Source of the DNA: Parvibaculum sedimenti | Lineage (GTDB): Bacteria > Pseudomonadota > Alphaproteobacteria > Parvibaculales > Parvibaculaceae | DNA: 64,000 nt | Direction of reading: 5' to 3' | Assembly (NCBI RefSeq): GCF_009184905.1 | Contig: NZ_WESC01000002.1 | Coordinates: forward strand, 248,001-312,000 | Part shown: positions 18,162 through 26,685 of the stretch, one piece after another | How positions within the stretch are numbered: the first letter of the stretch is position 1 | Layout of the letters: each line of letters opens with the position of its first letter | The notes under the pieces: model-generated | Told to the model about the DNA's origin: nothing | Databases searched by the model: none | What the model saw: the letters and a program-made list of their open reading frames with translations, nothing else | Translations under genes and position numbers: made by a program

Positions 18162-19581
18162 TTGAAGGCTCTGCAAATGCCGCTGCCGGCCCTTCGTAAA
18201 GGCCGGTCGGCGTCATCATGAGCTCAGGAAGCTCCAGGGCCGGCATCGACGCCCCGGCTGATGCTCCTACCGACGCAACATCCGCCCCCTTGCCCGTCCA
18301 GCGCACGCGCCAGATCACATCCGAAACATCGTCGGAAACGAGCAGCGCGCCGTCCCCGGCCTGCGCGAGCCAGACAGGCCGCCCCCAGATGCGCGACGGC
18401 GAGCCGGGCTTCGGCCGCGATTTTTCCTCGAATCCCGCCATGAACATTTCGTAGCCCGGCTCAGGCCTGCCGTCATGGAAGCGCACCCTTACGATTCCAT
18501 GCGCGGGCGGGTTGCCGTCTTCCTGCCAGGAGCCATGCAGCGCCACCAGCGCGTCGCCCTGATAGTCGGGCGGGAAACCCTCGCCCTTGCAGAAGAACAG
18601 CCCGAATGGGCCCGAGCGCGGCATGAAAAGCATATCGGGTGTTTCGGTGACCTTGACCAGATCCGGGCGCAGGTCGCCGAATTGCGGATCTGGATGAGAC
18701 CCCAGATAAGCATAGGGGAAGCCGTAGAATGCGCCCGGCTTCACACGCGTCAGATAATCAGGCACAAGCCCGGCCCCCAACCCTTCGCGCTCATCGACCA
18801 CGGCGTAGAGATCATCCGTTCCCGGATAGAATGCAAGCCCTACCGGATTGCGCAAGCCCGTGGCGACGCTCGCCTGCATCTGGCCATCGGCGCGGAAGAG
18901 CTGGATCGTGGCGCGCGGCGCTGGATCTTCGCCGACATTCGTTTCGCTGCCGATAGAGACAAAGAAATGGCTGCCATTGGGCTCGAAGAGAAGCTCCCGC
19001 GTGATATGGCCGCCGCCTTTGCCCAATGCGCCGGGCCGCGTCACCATGATGCGCGGATTCGCCTTCAATGTGGCCGGATCGAAATCGACGCGCCAGACCG
19101 CGCGGCGGTCAGCGACATAAAGCGCGCCATTCGCATAGGCGATGCCGGAGGGTTCGCGAAAGCCCGAAGAAAAAACGGTCTCTGTTTCGGCGAAGCCGTC
19201 ACCATCGGCGTCACGCAGGGCGATGATCTCGCCCTTGAGCATCTGCGTGACGAACACGATTCCGCCCGGCGCGACTGCCATTTCACGCGGGCCCGAAAGC
19301 CCTTCGGCAAAAACACCAACCTCAAATCCCGGAGGCACCTGCGGAAGCACCTCTTGCGCCCTCTCGATATGTTCGAGCGGCACATGCTCTGCATCGGGCG
19401 CAGCATCCGACTGGGTGAGAGATTGATAGGGCGCTGGAAGATCGGAAAGCCGCACTTCGAAATGCGCGCCGACAAGGCCCGCATTCGCAGCATGCGCCGT
19501 CGGCGCAACAACAAGGGCGGCGAGGAAAGTGAACCGCCGCAGCGCCGATATCGTCGATGGTAACGCGTGATGGCTTTTCAT
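18079..19581 (-). CDS. Glucose/sorbosone dehydrogenase-like protein (PQQ-type beta-propeller)
   Basis: Exported six-bladed propeller protein. A signal peptide follows MKSHHALP, and the domain opens at PPGFEVGVFAEGLSGPREMAVAPGG with GLRNPVGLAFYPGTDDLYAVVDEREG and ALHGSWQEDGNPPAHGIVRV further on. These are sorbosone-dehydrogenase family hallmarks; substrate and cofactor are unproven. The conserved domain ends near DVIWRVRW. The frame then runs on for about 65 low-conservation residues with no stop and terminates at 18081-18079, inside the antisense of tRNA-Ala. The C-terminal tail is therefore antisense-tRNA sequence. Start at 19581 gives the signal peptide; the frame is open to 19626. Confidence 0.8.
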   Translation of the reverse strand: MKSHHALPSTISALRRFTFLAALVVAPTAHAANAGLVGAHFEVRLSDLPAPYQSLTQSDAAPDAEHVPLEHIERAQEVLPQVPPGFEVGVFAEGLSGPREMAVAPGGIVFVTQMLKGEIIALRDADGDGFAETETVFSSGFREPSGIAYANGALYVADRRAVWRVDFDPATLKANPRIMVTRPGALGKGGGHITRELLFEPNGSHFFVSIGSETNVGEDPAPRATIQLFRADGQMQASVATGLRNPVGLAFYPGTDDLYAVVDEREGLGAGLVPDYLTRVKPGAFYGFPYAYLGSHPDPQFGDLRPDLVKVTETPDMLFMPRSGPFGLFFCKGEGFPPDYQGDALVALHGSWQEDGNPPAHGIVRVRFHDGRPEPGYEMFMAGFEEKSRPKPGSPSRIWGRPVWLAQAGDGALLVSDDVSDVIWRVRWTGKGADVASVGASAGASMPALELPELMMTPTGLYEGPAAAFAEPSTAQFPGMVEPSGIEPLTSSLRTRRSPN

Positions 19582-19627
19582 GGCTGAACTCGCTGCAACG
19601 ATAGCGCCGCCGCCGCGCCCGCGCAAA

Positions 19628-20326
19628 TCAGACAGGCTGGGCCTCGCCTAGCCAGTGATCGAGAAAGTTCGACAGCCACGCCTTGAGCGCAGCATCATAT
19701 TGCAACCGCCCGCGCCGCTGATGCTCATCGGGCTGAGCGCCGGGCTGAGTGAGGCGATGACGCGCCATAATCAGCCAGGCATTCATCATCAGCGACGTCA
19801 ATTCGGGATGGAACTGAATGCCATAGGCCGACTTGCCATAACGCATTGCCTGCACAGGAAAATCGTCGCCCTCCGCAAGCTGCACTGCGCCGCACGGCAG
19901 ATCGAACCCTTCGCCATGCCACTGATAGACATATTGCGGATTGTTGAAGAGATGCTCGCCATGCTCGGTCGGACGGATCGGAAAATAACCGACTTCGCAG
20001 CGCTGGTCCTCGCGGCCATAAACGCGGGCGCCGAGATTTTTCGCCATGAGCTGCGCGCCGAGACAGATGCCGAGATAGGGCTTCTCTTCCTTCAGCGGCA
20101 CCGAGATCCAGTCCGTCTCGGCACGGATGAAGGGAAGATTGTCGTTTGCGCTCATCGGCCCGCCGAAAATCACCGCTGCCGAATGCTCGCCCATCGTCTC
20201 AGGCAAGGGATCGCCGAGCGAGGGGCGGCGAATATCGAGCTCGCAGCCTCGCGCGCGAAGTTCCTGGGCCACTCGGCCCGGATTGGAACGCTCCTGATGG
20301 AGGACGATGAGAACGCGGCGGGTCAT
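19628..20326 (-). CDS. Class I glutamine amidotransferase (GATase1-like)
   Basis: 232 residues. The nucleophile elbow GICLGAQL (Cys near residue 88) and the downstream YGIQFHPELT provide the Cys-His-Glu triad. The oxyanion segment is in VIFGGPMSAND. Free-standing proteins of this type include GMP-synthase-like and gamma-glutamyl hydrolase-like enzymes; no synthetase partner is adjacent, so the acceptor is unknown. The ATG at 20326 begins the conserved RRVLIVLHQE strand; upstream in-frame codons are not conserved. It lies 46 bases upstream of the dehydrogenase-like gene on the same strand. Confidence 0.88.
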   Translation of the reverse strand: MTRRVLIVLHQERSNPGRVAQELRARGCELDIRRPSLGDPLPETMGEHSAAVIFGGPMSANDNLPFIRAETDWISVPLKEEKPYLGICLGAQLMAKNLGARVYGREDQRCEVGYFPIRPTEHGEHLFNNPQYVYQWHGEGFDLPCGAVQLAEGDDFPVQAMRYGKSAYGIQFHPELTSLMMNAWLIMARHRLTQPGAQPDEHQRRGRLQYDAALKAWLSNFLDHWLGEAQPV

Positions 20327-20451
20327 GCTGTGAACAGTCTTGCTTCGACGCCGCGCGGTTTCAAGGCGGCCAGAAGGCAAAATTATGTTCCCCGCCTTCT
20401 TAAGCGAAGGCGAGGGACATTTTGGTCACAGTGAGAGCGCCGCCGCGCCCG

Positions 20452-21234
20452 TCACATGGCGCTGATGCCGCCATCCAGCTTGAGTTCGGCGCCGGTCATG
20501 AATTTTGATTCATCCGAGGCCAGATAGAGAACCGCATAGGCGATGTCGTCCGGCTCGCCAATGATGCCGAGCGGCACCTGCTTGGCGAGCTTGCGGGTCA
20601 GCTCTTCCCTGGACATGCCCCGCGCCATGCCGTCGAGGATCGGCGTGTCGATGAAGGTCGGGTGGATCGAGTTCGAGCGGATGCGATAGCCGCGCTTGGC
20701 GCAATGGAGCGCCACCGACTTCGACAGCAGCCAGACGCCGGCCTTGGCGGCGTTATAAGCAGCCATGTTGTGGCCGGCGATCAGACCCGCAATGGAGGAC
20801 GTGTTGATGATCGAGCCCGGCGCATGGGGCACCATGTAGGGGATCGCATATTTGCAGCCAAGGAAGACCGAATCCACGTCGACCGCCTGCACCCTCTTGA
20901 AGGTCTCGAAATCCGTGTCCTCGACCGTCGTGCCACCACCGATGCCGGCATTGTTGAAAAGTACGTTGATGCCGCCCATGGCCTTGTCGGCCTCGGCAAG
21001 CGCGGCCTTCCACTCATCCTCGCGCGTAACGTCCAGCGAGACGGCAAAAGCCTTGCCCGGATAAAGCGCGTTGATCTCGTCCGCGGCGGCGGCGGCACCC
21101 TTTGCATTGATGTCGGCGACGGTGACCTTGGCGCCTTCCTTTGCCAGCATCAGCGCCGCTGCCTTGCCTAGCCCCTGCGCGCCGCCAGTGATGAAGGCCA
21201 TCTTGCCTTCGACGCGCCCTTTGCGTTCCGCCAT
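20452..21234 (-). CDS. Short-chain dehydrogenase/reductase (cyclohexanol/3-hydroxysteroid type)
   Basis: 260-residue classical SDR: TGGAQGLG at 16-23, an Asp in VADIN specifying NAD(H), NNAG at about 94-97, and catalytic Ser147, Tyr160, Lys164. The C-terminal LKLDGGISAM is typical. Last gene of a five-gene acyl-CoA catabolic cluster on the minus strand; one base separates it from the enoyl-CoA hydratase gene. Substrate range in this group spans alicyclic alcohols, steroids and hydroxyacyl-CoA. Confidence 0.9.
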   Translation of the reverse strand: MAERKGRVEGKMAFITGGAQGLGKAAALMLAKEGAKVTVADINAKGAAAAADEINALYPGKAFAVSLDVTREDEWKAALAEADKAMGGINVLFNNAGIGGGTTVEDTDFETFKRVQAVDVDSVFLGCKYAIPYMVPHAPGSIINTSSIAGLIAGHNMAAYNAAKAGVWLLSKSVALHCAKRGYRIRSNSIHPTFIDTPILDGMARGMSREELTRKLAKQVPLGIIGEPDDIAYAVLYLASDESKFMTGAELKLDGGISAM

Positions 21235-21235
21235 C

Positions 21236-22027
21236 TCATTCTCCTGTGAAGTTTGGTTTGCGTTTCTCGAGGAAAGCGCTGAGCGCCTCCTGCTGATCCT
21301 TTGAGGTCGCGGTCAGCGCGAACTGATCGCGGTCCATATAAGTGACGGCGGCGTTGAGCGCCTTGGCCGCCATGTCGATCGACTGCTTGGACATGCGCAC
21401 GGCAACAGGCGGCAGCGCTCCGAACTTCCGCGCCAGCGCCAGCGCCGCGTCGAGCGCCGCTCCATCTTCCGATACCTCCTCCACGAGGCCCCATTCGAGC
21501 GCCTGGGGCGCATGGAGTTTTTCGCCGAGGATGGTGAAGAGTTTCGCCCGCGCCGGCCCCATCAGATTCACCAGACGCGGATTGCTGTGCCAGCTCATAT
21601 TCATGCCGAGCGGAATTTCCGGCAGGCGGAAATAGGCGCTCTTCGCCGCAACGCGAAGGTCGCAAGCGGCCGCAAGCGCCGTGCCGCCGCCAATGCAGAA
21701 GCCTTCCACCGCAACGATCGTGACCTGTTCCAACCGCTCCCATGCGTCGCACATGTCGGGCCCGATCTTCATTGCGTGACGTCGGGCGAGAAGCCCCTTC
21801 TCCTTGCGAGAGGCGGTCTCGGGATCGGTGAGATCTGCGCCTGCCGAAAAGCAGCGCTTCGTTCCCGTAAGCACGATAGCCGTCGTTTCAAGGTCGTCCT
21901 CGAAGCCGCGGGCAATGGCGGTAAGCTCGCGCATCGCCGCTGCGGATAGCGCGTTGAGGCTGTCGCCGCGATCGAAATGCACAATCGCCACGCGCCCCTC
22001 GCGCTCGATGCGTGTGAAGTCGCCCAT
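21236..22027 (-). CDS. Enoyl-CoA hydratase/isomerase family protein
   Basis: 263-residue crotonase-fold protein. The CoA oxyanion hole segments are in CFSAGADLTDPE and in the VEGFCIGGGTALAAACDLRVAA helix. The Glu pair of classical hydratases is not complete: the second position falls at PEIPLGMN, where a Glu is present but the first is not obvious, so isomerase, hydratase or thioesterase action are all possible. It sits between an acyl-CoA dehydrogenase-like gene (11 bases) and an SDR gene (1 base), consistent with a beta-oxidation-like series. Confidence 0.88.
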   Translation of the reverse strand: MGDFTRIEREGRVAIVHFDRGDSLNALSAAAMRELTAIARGFEDDLETTAIVLTGTKRCFSAGADLTDPETASRKEKGLLARRHAMKIGPDMCDAWERLEQVTIVAVEGFCIGGGTALAAACDLRVAAKSAYFRLPEIPLGMNMSWHSNPRLVNLMGPARAKLFTILGEKLHAPQALEWGLVEEVSEDGAALDAALALARKFGALPPVAVRMSKQSIDMAAKALNAAVTYMDRDQFALTATSKDQQEALSAFLEKRKPNFTGE

Positions 22028-22038
22028 ATTTCCCTCGC

Positions 22039-23220
22039 CTAGAGCATCGCCGTATTGGTCGGCATGCCGAGAAAGAGACGGCCCGTCAGCTCATAGGTCG
22101 CCTCGCTTACCATCATGTGCTGCGTGGCGACATGAACATCGCGGAAATGCCTTTGCAGCGCTGAGCTTCGATAGACCGAGCTGCCGCCCGCCAGCGTATA
22201 CATGAGATCGACGGCGCGCGCAGCGGAACGCACCGCATGCGTCGTTGCGAGCCTGATGTCGCGGCGATGCCCAATCGTGATTGCACCATCGCGTGATGCG
22301 GCATCCCATGCGGCATTGACCGCCACATCGAGAAAGGCGCGGGCCGAGCGAACCAGTGCCTCGGCCTCCGAGACGTCGATCTGCGCCTTGGCCCGCGTCG
22401 CAAGAGGCTTCGACGAACCTTGCGGAGTCTTGCCGCCCGCCAGCGCCACGAGCTCGCCGATCGCGCCCCGCGCAAGGCCGAGCGCGACGCCCGCAATGCC
22501 GATGCCGAGAAGGCCGAATGTGGGAAAGCAATAGAGTGGCAAAGGCAGCGGCTTGTCGCTGATGAGGCTGACCGCACGGGACGCGGGCACGAACACGTCC
22601 TTCACCTCGAAATCCGTGCTGCCTGTGCCAGCAAGGCCAGACACATCCCATGTGTCGAGCATGGTCACCTGGTCGGCCGGGAAGATCATCATGCGGTTCT
22701 GGGGAATGCCTTCCGGCGTCATCTCGGGCTTGCCGTCATCGCCAGGAGTGAGCGCTCCGCCCATGATCCAGCGGGCATTGCGCGAGCCTGAGCCCCATTG
22801 CCAACGCCCGCTGACGCGGTAGCCGGGAACGCCGCCCTCCACCGCCCGGACGGCCTGTCCGCGCGGCGCGAAGACGCCCGCGACGATCGTCATGGGATCG
22901 CCGAAGATCGCCCGCGCTTCATCGGCGGCGAGAAAGCCTGAGGTCATCCCCGAGGTCGCGCCGATAAAGACGCACCAGGCCGCAGAACCATCCACACGGG
23001 CGAGCCGCTCGACCACATCGACCAACACCAGCGGATGCGCCTCATGCCCACCATAGACGGCGGGGATGCAGAGCCGGTGGAGGCCGAGCCGCGCCGAGAG
23101 GTCGGCGAGATCCTGCGGCAGGAAACGGTTGCGCTCGATTTCGATGGAGCGCCCCGCGAGCACCGCGGCATAGGTCTCCGCCGCTTCGAGCGGATCGGGC
23201 AGAATGGTGGCGGATGGCAT
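22039..23220 (-). CDS. Acyl-CoA dehydrogenase-fold flavoprotein (HsaA/HpaB-like group)
   Basis: About 394 residues. The acyl-CoA dehydrogenase fold is shown by CIPAVYGGHEAHPLV, the flavin-domain strand GRWQWGSGSRNARWIMGG and the C-terminal YTLAGGSSVYRSSALQRHFRDVHVATQHMM. That last segment is typical of the branch with class D flavin monooxygenases and related desulfurisation or steroid enzymes. The catalytic Glu of mainstream dehydrogenases is not evident. The ATG at 23220 is preferred because GGGGGAG is 9 bases upstream; 23226 is an alternative. In an operon with another acyl-CoA dehydrogenase gene upstream. Confidence 0.85.
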   Translation of the reverse strand: MPSATILPDPLEAAETYAAVLAGRSIEIERNRFLPQDLADLSARLGLHRLCIPAVYGGHEAHPLVLVDVVERLARVDGSAAWCVFIGATSGMTSGFLAADEARAIFGDPMTIVAGVFAPRGQAVRAVEGGVPGYRVSGRWQWGSGSRNARWIMGGALTPGDDGKPEMTPEGIPQNRMMIFPADQVTMLDTWDVSGLAGTGSTDFEVKDVFVPASRAVSLISDKPLPLPLYCFPTFGLLGIGIAGVALGLARGAIGELVALAGGKTPQGSSKPLATRAKAQIDVSEAEALVRSARAFLDVAVNAAWDAASRDGAITIGHRRDIRLATTHAVRSAARAVDLMYTLAGGSSVYRSSALQRHFRDVHVATQHMMVSEATYELTGRLFLGMPTNTAML

Positions 23221-23248
23221 GCTCATCTTCTCCCCCTCATCCTCTCCA

Positions 23249-24436
23249 TTAGGCACCCAGCTTCAGGCGATTGGCGATGTTGTTCTTCTGCATGTTGGAC
23301 GAGCCGCCGACGATGGGCAGGCTCACCGCGTCGCGGACATAACGTTCCATGTCCATGGAGTCGGAAAGCCCGTAAGCCCCCGTGACGCGCTGGCACAGCT
23401 GCGTGACTTCCGCGGCCGCCTCGCAGCAGAAGAGCTTTGCCATGGAGGTTTCGACCGAGCAAGACCGCCCCTGATCCGCCAGCCATGCGGCGCTGTAGAG
23501 CATCAGCCGCATGGCGCGAACCCTGGTGCGCGCATCCGCGAGCGTGTGGCGGATGGCCTGATGATCGGCGATGGCGCGGCCGAACTGCACGCGCTCCTCC
23601 GCGTAAGTCCACGCATCGGCGAGGGCCGCTTCCGCAAGGCCGAGGGCGCAGGCGGAAAGCTCCAGCTTCTCGACTTCGAGGGCCCGGCCCGCGAGCTGCT
23701 CCCAGCCGCGGTTCCACATTTCCTCGCCACCGAGAATATTCGCCGCCGGTACGCGCACCTCGTCGAAGGACACGTCTTTCGTCTCGACGCCGCGAATGCC
23801 GAGGTGGCCGAGCGGCGTGACGGAGATGCCTGGCAGCGTCGGCGGCACGAGCACGATGGAGAGATTCTTGTAGCGCGCCTCCTTCGGGCCCGAGCGCAAC
23901 AGGCAGAAAATGTAATCGGCGATATGGGCGCCGGTGCACCAGCGCTTGGAGCCGTTGATGACGATCTCGTCGCCCTCGCGTCGCGCATGCGTTTCAACGG
24001 AGGCGATATCCCCACCGACATTGGGCTCGGAGAGACCATAGGCAAAAAGAAGATTGCCCGATGCGACCTTCGGGAGAAGCGCCTGCTTCTGCGCCTCGCT
24101 GCCGCGCTCGCCGAGATTCATCCCCGCATAGCAGACCGCCATGATGTAGGGACAGGCAACCGCGACGGATCGCTTCGCAAGCTCCTCGATCACGGCCATG
24201 GTCGCATAGATGTCTATGCCGGCGCCGCCGTAACGCTCCTCGGTGGTGAGGCCCATCATCCCCGTGGCACCGAGCTTCGCCATTACCTCGCGTGGAAAGA
24301 TATTGCCGCGATCCCATTCCCGCGCTTTCTCGCGCGGCATTTCCGCATCGACGAAGCGGCGCATGCTGTCGCGCAGCATGCGGACATGTTGCGGCTCGTC
24401 AAAATTGAGCGGCTGATCTTCCGTGAGGGCATCCAT
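23249..24436 (-). CDS. Acyl-CoA dehydrogenase
   Basis: 395-residue FAD enzyme that introduces the alpha-beta double bond into acyl-CoA. It has GLTTEERYGGAGIDIYATMAVIEELAKR, the FAD-binding FAYGLSEPNVGGDIASVETHARR, the second signature region RVQFGRAIADHQAIRHTLAD, and the C-terminal GAYGLSDSMDMERYVRDAVSLPIVGGSS in place of the common YGG.G helix. Length is normal. Two bases separate it from the enoyl-CoA hydratase gene upstream. The chain length or branched substrate cannot be told from sequence. Confidence 0.92.
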   Translation of the reverse strand: MDALTEDQPLNFDEPQHVRMLRDSMRRFVDAEMPREKAREWDRGNIFPREVMAKLGATGMMGLTTEERYGGAGIDIYATMAVIEELAKRSVAVACPYIMAVCYAGMNLGERGSEAQKQALLPKVASGNLLFAYGLSEPNVGGDIASVETHARREGDEIVINGSKRWCTGAHIADYIFCLLRSGPKEARYKNLSIVLVPPTLPGISVTPLGHLGIRGVETKDVSFDEVRVPAANILGGEEMWNRGWEQLAGRALEVEKLELSACALGLAEAALADAWTYAEERVQFGRAIADHQAIRHTLADARTRVRAMRLMLYSAAWLADQGRSCSVETSMAKLFCCEAAAEVTQLCQRVTGAYGLSDSMDMERYVRDAVSLPIVGGSSNMQKNNIANRLKLGA

Positions 24437-24438
24437 GC

Positions 24439-25248
24439 TCAGCGCCCCTTGAATTGAGGCGCGCGCTTTTCGAGAAAGGAATGCACGGCCTCGCGATGAT
24501 CCCCGGTCGCGAAGGTCTGCATCTCATAGGCGATGGAGGCGTCGAGGATCGAGTGGGCAAGCTGCTTCAGCCCGATATTGACCGCAACCTTGGAATATTT
24601 GATCGCCATGGTCGCACCGCCCGCGAGCCGCGCCGCGAATGCGTCGACCTTCGCGTCGAGTTCGGCATCGGGCACGACATGATTGATGAGGCCGATGCGT
24701 TCCGCCTCTGCGGCCGGGACGGGATCGCCCGTCATCAGATATTCCTTGGCCCGCGCATAGCCGACGAGTTGCGGCCAGATGATCGCGCCGCCGTCACCCG
24801 CGACGATCCCAGCCCGCACATGAGGATCGGCGAAGCGGGCATTGTCGCTGGCGAAGATCACATCGCACATCAGGGCGAGCGTCGCGCCAAGGCCGACGGC
24901 TGGCCCGCGCACCTTGGCGATGATCGGCTTTTCGAGATCGAGAAGTGAAAAGACGATGCGCTTTGCTTCTGCTGCATCGGGGCCGATTTCACCCACTTCG
25001 AAGGAGCGCTTCATCCAGTTGAGATCGCCGCCCGCGGAAAAGGCCTTGCCCTCCCCCGTCAGCACAATGACGTCGGAGTGAGGATCGTCGGCCGCGTCGA
25101 GAAAGACCTGCGACAGCTCGCGATGCATTTCGCCGTCGACGGCATTCATCAAGGCCGGATTCGACAGCGCGAGGGTGAGTACGCGTCCCTGGCGGCTTGC
25201 CTTGATACGCGTGTAGCGCGCGAAATCTGCGGCGCCGGTTCCCGACAT
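24439..25248 (-). CDS. Enoyl-CoA hydratase
   Basis: 269-residue crotonase-family protein. FSAGGDLNWMK provides the first oxyanion element. VRGPAVGLGATLALMCDVIFASDNARFADPHVRAGIVAGDGGAIIWPQLVG contains the second, with Asp-rich rather than Glu-rich catalytic positions, so the reaction is uncertain (hydratase, isomerase or cyclohydrolase type). First gene of the minus-strand cluster echA-acd-acd-echA-SDR. Upstream (25249-25390) only a terminator is seen. Confidence 0.9.
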   Translation of the reverse strand: MSGTGAADFARYTRIKASRQGRVLTLALSNPALMNAVDGEMHRELSQVFLDAADDPHSDVIVLTGEGKAFSAGGDLNWMKRSFEVGEIGPDAAEAKRIVFSLLDLEKPIIAKVRGPAVGLGATLALMCDVIFASDNARFADPHVRAGIVAGDGGAIIWPQLVGYARAKEYLMTGDPVPAAEAERIGLINHVVPDAELDAKVDAFAARLAGGATMAIKYSKVAVNIGLKQLAHSILDASIAYEMQTFATGDHREAVHSFLEKRAPQFKGR

Positions 25249-25332
25249 TCTTCCCTCCCCGTTTTATTTATTGCATCGATTTTGACCTGCAGCTCCAGCA
25301 ATGGAAAGCACGCTATGGCGCGGCACAAAGAA

Positions 25333-25359
25333 AAACCCCGGCCACAAGGGCCGGGGTTT
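25333..25359 (-). terminator. Terminator after the YCF48-like gene
   Basis: An 11-bp perfect stem, AAACCCCGGCC with its complement, around a 5-base loop. Read on the minus strand it is followed by TTTTT, 30 bases after the YCF48-like stop. It separates the envelope-protein genes from the acyl-CoA cluster. Confidence 0.88.
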
Positions 25360-25390
25360 CAATGTCAGGGCGATGCTGGTGGCTGGCGCC

Positions 25391-26446
25391 TTAGCTGCCC
25401 GAGGTGAAGTGGAAGCCGACGGCCTTTTCCGCTTCGACGGGCGTATCGGGCTGAACCTTCACGCCGGGCTCGCCATAGACCACGATCTGGCCCGCCGGGC
25501 CCTGCGTGACCGCGGCGTAGCCCAGGCGATCAGCGCGCACGACTTCGGTGAAGTTGGCGCCCTTGTCGCTGCTGTAGCCCACATAGCCCTGCAGACCGAC
25601 GAGCACGACCGTGCCATTGGGAAGCTCGACGCCGCCGCTGACTGACTTGTCGGTGCCGCTGTTCACCTTGGCCCAGGTCACGCCATCATCCGTGCTGCGA
25701 TAAACATTGCCGCGCATGCCGAAGATCAGCGCGGAACCATCAGAGAGCGCGAGGCCGCCCCAGAACGAGCCTTCATAACCCGTCTTGATTTCCTGGAAGG
25801 TCTTGCCCTTGTCGGTCGAACGGAAGACCGAGCCGAATTCGGCGGCGACGAGGACGGTGCCGCTCTTTTCGCCGAAGACCATGTTGAGGTGCGAGTCGAG
25901 ATCGCTGCCCTCGACCAGCTTGCGCTGGTTCCAGGTCTTGCCGCCATCCGTGGTCTCGATCACGAAGGCGAAGGCGCCCATGGCGAAGCCGTGGTTCGCG
26001 TCCTCGAAATAGACCGACATGATCGGCGACTGCGCCTTGACGTCGTGATAGGCAAGCGTCCAGTTGACGCCGCCATCGTCGGTGCGCAACACCGTGCTGT
26101 CGTGACCGCCGGCAAAGCCGACCTTGTCGTTGACGAAGTAGACGCTGGTGAGTGTCACCTGCGTCGGCACCTTGGCCGCCTGCACCCAGGTTGCGCCCAT
26201 GTCGTCGGAATAGACGACATGGCCGAACTCACCAACCGCAACGAGGCGGTTGCCGACCTTGGTGGCCGCGAGCAGGAGATCCTTGGTCGCAAGTTTCGAC
26301 GGCGTCGCATATTCGACGGCATCGGCCGAGGCGTCTTCGGCATGTGCGCTCTGTGCGCCGAGCGGCGCCGCCGCGAGAACCAGCGCGAGGGCAGCGGCCA
26401 TGACCGGACGCTCGAGGACGGTCCGGAAAAACTGATGGAATTTCAT
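25391..26446 (-). CDS. YCF48/HCF136-like exported beta-propeller protein
   Basis: 351 residues. A signal peptide (about 1-36, ending AHAED) is followed by a seven-bladed-type propeller with repeated BNR/Asp-box motifs: SDDMGATWVQ, TDDGGVNWTL, TTDGGKTWNQ, STDKGKTFQE, STDDGVTWAK and SSDKGANFTE. YCF48 aids photosystem II assembly in phototrophs. In non-phototrophs this version is recurrently found beside DUF1329, DUF1302 and RND-exporter genes. Here it is third in a DUF1302, DUF1329, YCF48 order, but no RND gene follows: a terminator does. Role unknown; periplasmic. Confidence 0.88.
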   Translation of the reverse strand: MKFHQFFRTVLERPVMAAALALVLAAAPLGAQSAHAEDASADAVEYATPSKLATKDLLLAATKVGNRLVAVGEFGHVVYSDDMGATWVQAAKVPTQVTLTSVYFVNDKVGFAGGHDSTVLRTDDGGVNWTLAYHDVKAQSPIMSVYFEDANHGFAMGAFAFVIETTDGGKTWNQRKLVEGSDLDSHLNMVFGEKSGTVLVAAEFGSVFRSTDKGKTFQEIKTGYEGSFWGGLALSDGSALIFGMRGNVYRSTDDGVTWAKVNSGTDKSVSGGVELPNGTVVLVGLQGYVGYSSDKGANFTEVVRADRLGYAAVTQGPAGQIVVYGEPGVKVQPDTPVEAEKAVGFHFTSGS

Positions 26447-26634
26447 ATGACTAGGGCTCCTAACTCGGGCGTTTCCGCTGCGTCGGCGTCGCAGTACCGT
26501 CCGGTTTGGCGGTCGCGGCGCGCTCTATTGATGTCCGGCTCTTTATGACCGGTTTGGTTGCTACTTTACAGGCCGGCGAGCCTGAAGTCCGCAAGCGCGG
26601 CATGCCAGCCAGCGCAGGGGTTCAGACAGAAAGA

Positions 26635-26666
26635 AGGCCGGGCCTCGGTTCCCCGAGGTCCGGCCT
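26635..26666 (-). terminator. Strong hairpin after the DUF1329 gene
   Basis: A 14-bp stem with one G-T pair and a 4-base loop lies 20 bases after the DUF1329 stop. The following minus-strand sequence is TTCTTTCTG, only a weak T-tract. It may partially terminate, or protect the DUF1329 message 3' end and so set the ratio to the YCF48-like gene. Confidence 0.75.
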
Positions 26667-26685
26667 ATATAGATTAGGCGCTTTT

